Part shown: positions 15,824 through 21,243 of the stretch, piece by piece
Layout: each line of letters starts with the position of its first letter
How positions within the stretch are numbered: the stretch's first letter is position 1
Source: a virus
Reading direction: 5' to 3' (one strand)
IMG/VR virus record: IMGVR_UViG_3300009104_000826
Location: 1 to 21,243 of that record
DNA length: 21,243 nucleotides
The notes under the pieces: model-generated
What the model was told of the DNA's origin: nothing
The model's input: the letters and a program-made list of their open reading frames with translations, nothing else
Databases searched by the model: none
Translations under genes and position numbers: made by a program

Positions 15824-18034
15824 CTATCGAACTTTAATTGATCTGGAACCGTATCTCTTTTTTCCTTTTGATCCTTTTTGGTTTGCCTCCCTATCTTTTT
15901 TACGTTGTAACATTTCTACTAACTTATTCCTTAATCTTGCATTACCTAATGGGCCTTCATACAAACCATACTGATCATTTTCTTTAAGGAACACAGCCTC
16001 ATCTTCCAATTCAACTTCCTCCTCTTCTGTTAAATTCTTTTTCATTTTAGATAACTTATCATCAGGCTCTTCTATGCGTTCTACTTCCTTTAATGGATCA
16101 GATTTTTTAGGATTATTTACTTTTTCTTGAAGCTCTGTAGTTTTATTATCCTGTGCAGTACGCAATCCACCTTCTATCATATCATGCCACTTACCATAGT
16201 TACCTTTCATTATCTTGTCACGAATCCTAGGCAGAACATACCCCATATATTGCTGTCTAGATATCTCCGATATATTATTACTCTTACCATTAGTTATAGC
16301 TAATGCTATTTCCGGCTTATCTCCTGCCGCCATTCCTTCAATAGTTTGCCATGAGGGTATTCCCTGACCTTCCAAAATATCAGACCACGTTTTACCTTTA
16401 TTATCTCCTGTATCTATAGTAGTTCCTAAGAGTTGATCTAATGCCTTGCTATCACCTGATCGTTTAACAAGATCAATTTTTTCTACAAGTTTATTTCTAA
16501 AACTAAAGTAACCATTAAATACCTCCTTACCCATTTGTGACTTTGCTTTTTGTAATGGTGGTAATTTTTTTAACCTATCATCTATAGCTTTTTGTACATT
16601 ATCGACATTGAAATTTTTCTGTGACCCCGGCAATATAGATTCTAGAGTATCACTGTAGGCTTGTGCCTCATCCCAACGTCTGCTTTTTACAGCATCTTGA
16701 AATCCACTAGCGGCGGCATTAAACTGTGCCTTATCTGAATCAGACATTTTTTCTGTACTTGATTTACTTTTTAATTCTGCTATCTGTAGCTTTAATTTTT
16801 CTAACTCTAGTAATTCCTTAGCAGATTTTTTCTGTGTTAAATTAAAATCTTCATCATCAATAAGTTTCCATTTATGTAATAGTGCCGCACGATCTTCTTG
16901 TGGTATATTCTGTAACAGATTCATCTTCTCTTTTCTATCGAATAAATTATCTAGTTCCCCCTTATTAAGAACAAATCCACCTTCGCCAGTGCCTGCACCC
17001 TCGTACCGTACATATCTACCTGTCGCTTCCTTAGCGGCTAGGTATCCTTCATCCTGTCTACCATTAGGTGCAGTCTTAGCTATCTCTTCAAAAACTTCTT
17101 TTGCCTCCTCCTGTGGCATATTCTGCATATTCTCTTGGACTGTAAACTCCTCATTAACTGCTCGCTCCTCTTCGTCCTGAGCCATGCGCTTCATCATCTT
17201 CTCTTTATCTTGAGCCATACCCTCCATCATCTGCTCTTCTATACCAGCTTGTCGTTCTGAAGATAAACGACCAATGCCTGTTTCTGCTAGTCTGTCTAGC
17301 TCACTCATCTCCGTATCTTCTTTAGTTTTACCATACTGCTTTTTATGAAGTCCCGGCATAATTTCATTTTTCATATGCCCTGTTTCAAAAGTTTCGCCCG
17401 GATATGGTATTCCTAAAACGTGTCTTTGATATTTTAATCTTTCTAATTTATTTTGAATCTCCCCTGCTTGATTTGCCTCTAATTCTGAAAGTGGTATTCC
17501 TTCTAATTCACCTCTTCTTTTATGTCTTTCTTTTTGGTGTTGGAATAGTGGTACAGAAGCTAATGTTCTTTTATCGTATTCCTCATCCATCATCTTATCT
17601 GTTGCTTCTTTACGAGCACTGTAATCATCTAACCTACTTTTTACACGTGAGTCTTGTCTCCAACTATCTGTTAAACCTATACCTTCACGTTTTGCTTTTT
17701 CCTGAAGTCTTGCTTCTACTTCCTCTTGTGATCTAAGAGTTGGAAACTTTTCCTTGGCATATTCTTTCATTCGATCCAGCAATCCCGGCCCTTCTACCTC
17801 ATCACTTGTTCTTTTATAATTATAAAACTGAGGTGCAATATCTCTAATTTTTTCCATCTCCCTCTTCCTTTTTAATTCCACTAAATCAGGAGCTAGTTTT
17901 TTTGCGGCTTCTTTACCTTTTAACCTTGCTCTTATTTGAGCATCAGTTGGTGGTCTATAAAGTTTTGGCTCTGGCTTTTCTGCCGCAATTTTTCTAAGTT
18001 CTTCTAGGGTATATCCTTCTTCTTCTCTAGCCAT
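15824..18034 (-). CDS. Charged coiled-coil protein, probable internal virion protein
   Basis: This 736-aa protein is not recognised by family. It is very rich in Lys, Glu, Asp and Gln, with long predicted helices, for example residues about 240-320 (Met/Gln/Glu-rich) and about 405-440 (LLELEKLKLQIAELKSK). An 11-residue near-repeat, MMEGMAQDKEK then MMKRMAQDEEE, lies near residues 268-290. The C-terminus is strongly basic (KKRYGSRSIKVR), as in proteins that contact packaged DNA. No signal peptide, membrane segment or catalytic motif is visible. AGGAAGG at 18041-18047 lies 6 nt before the ATG, supporting this start. Its place between the 257-aa protein and the giant, with spacing of 13 and 7 nt, suggests a virion ejection component; that is inferred from context. 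Confidence 0.85.
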   Translation of the reverse strand: MAREEEGYTLEELRKIAAEKPEPKLYRPPTDAQIRARLKGKEAAKKLAPDLVELKRKREMEKIRDIAPQFYNYKRTSDEVEGPGLLDRMKEYAKEKFPTLRSQEEVEARLQEKAKREGIGLTDSWRQDSRVKSRLDDYSARKEATDKMMDEEYDKRTLASVPLFQHQKERHKRRGELEGIPLSELEANQAGEIQNKLERLKYQRHVLGIPYPGETFETGHMKNEIMPGLHKKQYGKTKEDTEMSELDRLAETGIGRLSSERQAGIEEQMMEGMAQDKEKMMKRMAQDEEERAVNEEFTVQENMQNMPQEEAKEVFEEIAKTAPNGRQDEGYLAAKEATGRYVRYEGAGTGEGGFVLNKGELDNLFDRKEKMNLLQNIPQEDRAALLHKWKLIDDEDFNLTQKKSAKELLELEKLKLQIAELKSKSSTEKMSDSDKAQFNAAASGFQDAVKSRRWDEAQAYSDTLESILPGSQKNFNVDNVQKAIDDRLKKLPPLQKAKSQMGKEVFNGYFSFRNKLVEKIDLVKRSGDSKALDQLLGTTIDTGDNKGKTWSDILEGQGIPSWQTIEGMAAGDKPEIALAITNGKSNNISEISRQQYMGYVLPRIRDKIMKGNYGKWHDMIEGGLRTAQDNKTTELQEKVNNPKKSDPLKEVERIEEPDDKLSKMKKNLTEEEEVELEDEAVFLKENDQYGLYEGPLGNARLRNKLVEMLQRKKDREANQKGSKGKKRYGSRSIKVR

Positions 18035-18040
18035 AATGTT

Positions 18041-18047
18041 CCTTCCT
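18041..18047 (-). promoter_or_regulatory. Shine-Dalgarno AGGAAGG for the 736-aa gene
   Basis: Read on the - strand, AGGAAGG is followed by AACATT and the ATG at 18034, a 6-nt spacer. It sits in the 13-nt gap after the upstream stop and fixes the start. Confidence 0.6.
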
Positions 18048-18821
18048 TTATGCCATAGCTTTTAATTCTGCATCTTGCTTCTGCTTCTTTGCTAAAGCCT
18101 CGTCAATAAAAGATGCTTGTTGCCCCTTTTGATCTACTTCTGTTACCTTCTTTGGTTGTAAAAATCCTCCACCCTCATGTTGAAAAGTCTCTGTCTCAAT
18201 ATAATTTGATGGTTTTGCTTCAGGAGTCTGTGCTTTTGCAATTACATTCTCCCAATCTCCCATAGTAGTAGGCTTTAAGTCTAACCCTTCTACATCTTTA
18301 TTCAATAGCCCCATAAATCCACCCTTATGTTTCTGCAATGCGGCTGTATTCCTTGTATTCTTATCTTCCAATCTTAATGCATACTCCATCCCTAACCTTC
18401 CTGAAGGATCAAGATTATCTAAGCGTGTCTGCATAGCTTGATCAGCCTTTGCTTGATTTGTTAATTGCAATGCGGCCTCTCCAGCTTTCTTTGCTGACAT
18501 AGCACTACCTACCTGAGATGCCATACCAACTAAATCTCCATACTCATTACGGACAGCCCTGCCCTCTGAGTCTGTGCCTAGCATAGCCTGATCAATCATG
18601 GCTCCACCACCCATTTTTTCACTCATACCCATCGTGTAGTATGCGGCGGCGGCTCTAGCTCCGGCACTTAGTAATTTTTGCAGTCCTGAACGCTGTCCGC
18701 TTTTCCTTATTCTAGCTTCCCTTGCTGATTCAGCTTCTCGCCTCTTTGCATCAGTAGTTTTATCTAATGCCCTTTGCCTTATATCTAATTGGTAATCTGT
18801 TCCGCCTGCTTGGAATGCCAT
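18048..18821 (-). CDS. Hypothetical structural protein, possible small internal virion protein
   Basis: This 257-aa protein was not matched to a family. The N-terminal half is helical and basic (DKTTDAKRREAESAREARIR, residues about 20-39). A short Ala-rich segment follows (LLSAGARAAAAYYTMGM, about 50-66), then Ala/Gln-rich helices (AMSAKKAGEAALQLTNQAK). The C-terminal part is polar and Gly/Lys/Glu-rich and probably flexible. The moderate hydrophobicity around 50-66 is too weak and too short to call a membrane helix. AAGGAG at 18827-18832, 5 nt before the ATG, supports the start and overlaps the stop codon of the upstream gene. It lies between two large virion-type genes of the same operon, which is the only hint of function. 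Confidence 0.82.
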   Translation of the reverse strand: MAFQAGGTDYQLDIRQRALDKTTDAKRREAESAREARIRKSGQRSGLQKLLSAGARAAAAYYTMGMSEKMGGGAMIDQAMLGTDSEGRAVRNEYGDLVGMASQVGSAMSAKKAGEAALQLTNQAKADQAMQTRLDNLDPSGRLGMEYALRLEDKNTRNTAALQKHKGGFMGLLNKDVEGLDLKPTTMGDWENVIAKAQTPEAKPSNYIETETFQHEGGGFLQPKKVTEVDQKGQQASFIDEALAKKQKQDAELKAMA

Positions 18822-18825
18822 GTTT

Positions 18826-18832
18826 ACTCCTT
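18826..18832 (-). promoter_or_regulatory. Shine-Dalgarno AAGGAGT for the 257-aa gene
   Basis: On the - strand, AAGGAGT is followed by AAAC and the ATG at 18821. It overlaps the end of the upstream stop codon (18831-18833), so translation of the two genes is probably coupled. Confidence 0.65.
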
Positions 18833-21044
18833 ATGATAATAATTTCATCTGGATACCAAGTTTATGGTAGTCAACCATATAGTATCCATCTGAGTGTTTT
18901 CTTACTGAATCAGCGTGTTTAGTTCCTAGTAGTTCCTGAGCCATTACACCTGACCATCTATGCTTTGGTTGCCATTTATAATTAAATGAATAGATATTTG
19001 GATCACCGCCCTTTCCTTCTTCAAGAAGTTCAATGTTTTCTTTGAGTCTAATATCTGATATGCCTAATGCTCTAGTGACTCCCCCAAGGATTCCTCCTCC
19101 TCCACCACCACCACCGCCTGCATTTGCGGCGGCATTAGCTTGCCTCTGTTTCTCTGCTTCACTTAATTGAAATTGCTCAGTCTGTTGAGCAATAACATCA
19201 TTCAACTGAGCCTGTGTCATACCAGCCTGTTCGCCTATCATGCCACCTTTAGCTTGCAGTGCCCCCATACCCTGACCATACATTGAGGCTTGTTGCTGTA
19301 TGCCTTGACCAGTCATGCCAGCGGCTCCTTGTGCCATTGCCGCCTGACCTTGTAGTGACTGTAGTTGTGCTGATTGCTGTGCTTGTGCACCCTGCATTGC
19401 CATACCAGCGGCCTGACCTCTGAGTGCGGCTTGCTGTGCGCCCTGACTCTGTAGCTGTGCCTGACCCTGCATCTGTTGACCAGTTGCACCTAGAGCTTGC
19501 CCCATTAATCCTGCGGCGGCTCCCATCTGTGCCTGCCCCATCTGCTGGCCTTGTAGTTGTGATGATAGTGCTTCAGACCTTGAGGCCATTGACTGGTCAC
19601 TAGCAGATTGTCTCTGGAACTGTGCCACTTTAGCGGCTATCTCTGCAGGGGATGCACCAGACTGTGCCATTTCACGCCGTAGCTTTTCCTCACTACCCTT
19701 CTGGCCTGCCATGCGTTGCTGTTCCATCTGGCCCTGCAACATTGCCGCCTGTGATTGACCAGCTTCACCAGATGCTACCTTGTCTGCCATGCCTGCTATT
19801 TGACTTTCATAGCCAGCCTGACGGCCCATAATATCCTGTGTGCCTGCTTCCAGTCCGCCTATTTTATCTGCGCCTGCACTTATTCCTGCTTCACCCTTCT
19901 TAGCTTCAGCGGCTATTGCATCACCAGTTATCCCTTTGTATTGTTCACCTAGTCCTTCCAACTGACCAGCACCCTTGTCTTGTGCCGCTCTAGCTTCTCC
20001 TGCCATAGTGTCAAACTTACTCTGGTATCCACCCAGTTTATCACCTAGTTCCTTATACTCACCCTTGTAACCTTCGTAGGAACCGCTAGTATCCATCTTT
20101 GCTGTAGATTCATCAAAACCACCTTTCATTGTTGCAGTTTCAAAATCAAACCCTTCTTCACCTTCTTTCTTACCAGAAGCATCCGTCATAACTCCACGGT
20201 CTTCTGCTGTCCTGCCTTCGGCATCTCTCATTACCCCCTTAGTATGCCTCTCTCTTTCACGGCCTAGTCTACCTCCTTCATGTTTTTCTGTAGCGGCCTT
20301 TCTATCTGATTCCCACTTCTCTTTTGCCCTTGCTTTTCTTTGTGCTTCTATCTGTTCAGGAGTCATAACTGGGGCACCAAAGGCACCAAAACCGCCTCCG
20401 CCGCCTCCGCCTCCACCACCAGTCATACGCTTATGGTACTGTTCTGCATTCTCACCCGGTCTCATACCTCCTCCCGGTGCTTTCCCTTTTGGTTTTGGGC
20501 CTTTTCCTGCTTTCCAATCTTGCATCCTAGATGCCCATCTATCTATATTCTTAAAATATTCCTTTTGATTTCTAGAGTGTAAGGTTCCAGTACTTCTCAT
20601 TCCTTGCCTTCTTTCACTTGCAGATTCTTTTTTACCAGAATGAGTAGCTCTCTGCCCTCCTCCTCTATCACTTTTTTTACTGGTCATTCTTTTATCACCA
20701 CCACCCGGAGGCCGAAAACTAGGTACACCATACGGAGTCATTTCACCACTACCGCCTTGTTCTTTTAACATCTCCATCTCTTCAGGGGTAACATAGGCTA
20801 ACTGTTCAGTTTCACCCTGTGGAGTTTCATACTGCTCAGGAACTTGCACCATCCTCTCTTTATCTTTCTGTAGCTGTTTCCAAGCCATCATTTTGTCCAT
20901 CATGCCTTTACTTTGGGCCTGATCAGCTTGTATCATCTTGCCTACTTCTTGACGATGCATCTGTTGTGCTGGTGTTAATGGTCTGCCTTTAGCCATTTGT
21001 TTTGCGAGTCCAGTCATTCCTCGTTGTCTTTTTTTAAATGCCAT
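18831..21044 (-). CDS. Gly/Gln/Ala-rich virion protein with C-terminal peptidase-S74-like domain
   Basis: This 737-aa protein has three parts. The N-terminal 300 residues are charged and low in complexity, with a basic start and a run of ten glycines. Residues about 330-655 are a long Gln/Ala/Gly/Met-rich region with many QGQ, QAQ and GMG units and a second run of nine glycines; it may be helical or disordered. The last 75 residues, from S663, read SDIRLKENIELL, then YSFNYKW, WSGVMAQELL and YYMVDYHKLG. This is the signature of the S74 intramolecular chaperone, which helps trimeric phage fibres fold and can cleave itself before the Ser. Such domains usually end tail fibres or spikes, but here the body is not fibre-like and the neighbours look like ejection proteins. 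A fibre role is therefore uncertain. The start lies 1 nt after the upstream stop (TAATATG). Confidence 0.88.
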   Translation of the reverse strand: MAFKKRQRGMTGLAKQMAKGRPLTPAQQMHRQEVGKMIQADQAQSKGMMDKMMAWKQLQKDKERMVQVPEQYETPQGETEQLAYVTPEEMEMLKEQGGSGEMTPYGVPSFRPPGGGDKRMTSKKSDRGGGQRATHSGKKESASERRQGMRSTGTLHSRNQKEYFKNIDRWASRMQDWKAGKGPKPKGKAPGGGMRPGENAEQYHKRMTGGGGGGGGGGFGAFGAPVMTPEQIEAQRKARAKEKWESDRKAATEKHEGGRLGRERERHTKGVMRDAEGRTAEDRGVMTDASGKKEGEEGFDFETATMKGGFDESTAKMDTSGSYEGYKGEYKELGDKLGGYQSKFDTMAGEARAAQDKGAGQLEGLGEQYKGITGDAIAAEAKKGEAGISAGADKIGGLEAGTQDIMGRQAGYESQIAGMADKVASGEAGQSQAAMLQGQMEQQRMAGQKGSEEKLRREMAQSGASPAEIAAKVAQFQRQSASDQSMASRSEALSSQLQGQQMGQAQMGAAAGLMGQALGATGQQMQGQAQLQSQGAQQAALRGQAAGMAMQGAQAQQSAQLQSLQGQAAMAQGAAGMTGQGIQQQASMYGQGMGALQAKGGMIGEQAGMTQAQLNDVIAQQTEQFQLSEAEKQRQANAAANAGGGGGGGGGILGGVTRALGISDIRLKENIELLEEGKGGDPNIYSFNYKWQPKHRWSGVMAQELLGTKHADSVRKHSDGYYMVDYHKLGIQMKLLS
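19092..19118 (-). repeat. Triplet repeat encoding nine glycines
   Basis: Nine consecutive GGN codons (four GGA, four GGT, one GGC) lie just before the hydrophobic ILGGV segment that precedes the S74-like domain. The tract is probably a flexible hinge and could change length by polymerase slippage. Confidence 0.8.
20391..20420 (-). repeat. Triplet repeat encoding ten glycines
   Basis: Ten consecutive GGN codons (GGT, GGA and GGC mixed) follow KRMT in the N-terminal part of the 737-aa protein. The mixed codons suggest selection for glycine rather than recent pure-triplet expansion. Confidence 0.8.
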
Positions 21045-21045
21045 A

Positions 21046-21243
21046 TTACTGTCCCTGTGGTGTTTGTTGCTGTGGTTGCTCCATGTCTAGTAGAGTCTGA
21101 TCTGTTTCAAATAATGCTATGTCCCCATCGCCATCTGTCTGCACCCACTGTAGTACCTGTCCTGCAGAATTAGCTGGTAAATAATCCTTGTGTGTTTTGT
21201 ATCCGCCATCCTGTGGTATCTGTATTTCTGGTAGCCACTCATT
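21046..21243 (-). CDS. C-terminal end of a hypothetical virion protein, truncated by right window edge
   Basis: The frame is open from the right edge to the TAA at 21046-21048 and gives 65 residues. It begins NEWLPEIQIPQDGGYKTHKD, continues with SAGQVLQWVQTDGDGDIALF, and ends in a Gln/Pro-rich tail (MEQPQQQTPQGQ). The stop lies one base before the ATG of the 737-aa gene, as expected for adjacent genes of one operon. SAGQVLQWVQTDGDG resembles short 'aGqvLq...dg..' repeats of phage fibre and structural proteins, but too little is visible to name a family. The start lies outside the window. Confidence 0.7.
   Translation of the reverse strand, partial: NEWLPEIQIPQDGGYKTHKDYLPANSAGQVLQWVQTDGDGDIALFETDQTLLDMEQPQQQTPQGQ

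Noticed and set aside
18650-18700. Transmembrane helix in the 257-aa protein (LLSAGARAAAAYYTMGM)
   Set aside because: The segment is Ala/Gly-rich with an Arg inside and is too short and weakly hydrophobic for a membrane helix call.

Overview
The window looks like part of a tailed bacteriophage genome (or a prophage segment). Genes are packed tightly, with ATGA and TAATG start/stop overlaps. There is a nucleotide-metabolism and replication block on the + strand and a virion-protein block on the - strand. The - strand block includes one 3876-codon gene built like the 'large polyvalent proteins' that phages package and eject. The host cannot be read from the sequence. The adenosylcobalamin-dependent ribonucleotide reductase, moderate GC content and podovirus-like ejection proteins fit an environmental (for example aquatic) phage, but that is inference. 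No tRNA, rRNA, CRISPR array, insertion sequence, integrase or clear terminator was seen.

Left block, + strand, 1-4262: the C-terminal part of a DUF3987-like (primase/helicase-associated) protein cut by the window edge; a small DUF3310 protein; a compact class II (B12-dependent) ribonucleotide reductase; a putative 2-oxoglutarate/Fe(II) dioxygenase; and two small unknown proteins. The first four are joined by 1- or 4-nt overlaps, so they are probably one translationally coupled operon that makes DNA precursors and replicates DNA.

Right block, - strand, 21243 down to 4186 (read right to left): the C-terminal 65 codons of a gene cut by the right edge; a 737-aa Gly/Gln/Ala-rich protein ending in a peptidase-S74-like chaperone domain; a 257-aa protein; a 736-aa charged coiled-coil protein; and the 3876-aa giant. 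Spacing is 1-14 nt throughout, so this is one virion operon, most likely internal-virion/ejection proteins. The giant contains, in order, an N-terminal Gly/Ala hydrophobic stretch, a coiled coil, a metallopeptidase-like HExxxH region, polyvalent-protein motifs, a SPRT/SGxKV module, a WCTA domain, a leucine-rich beta-solenoid-like repeat array, an ASCH-like domain, and a C-terminal region like the polyvalent LPD38 type.

The two blocks converge tail to tail near 4.2 kb, where the 3' ends overlap by 77 nt if the last small + strand gene is real. The middle of the giant gene (about 7.5-11.9 kb) is much more AT-rich than its two flanks and holds the most unusual domains. It is the best candidate in this window for an acquired, poorly described module.
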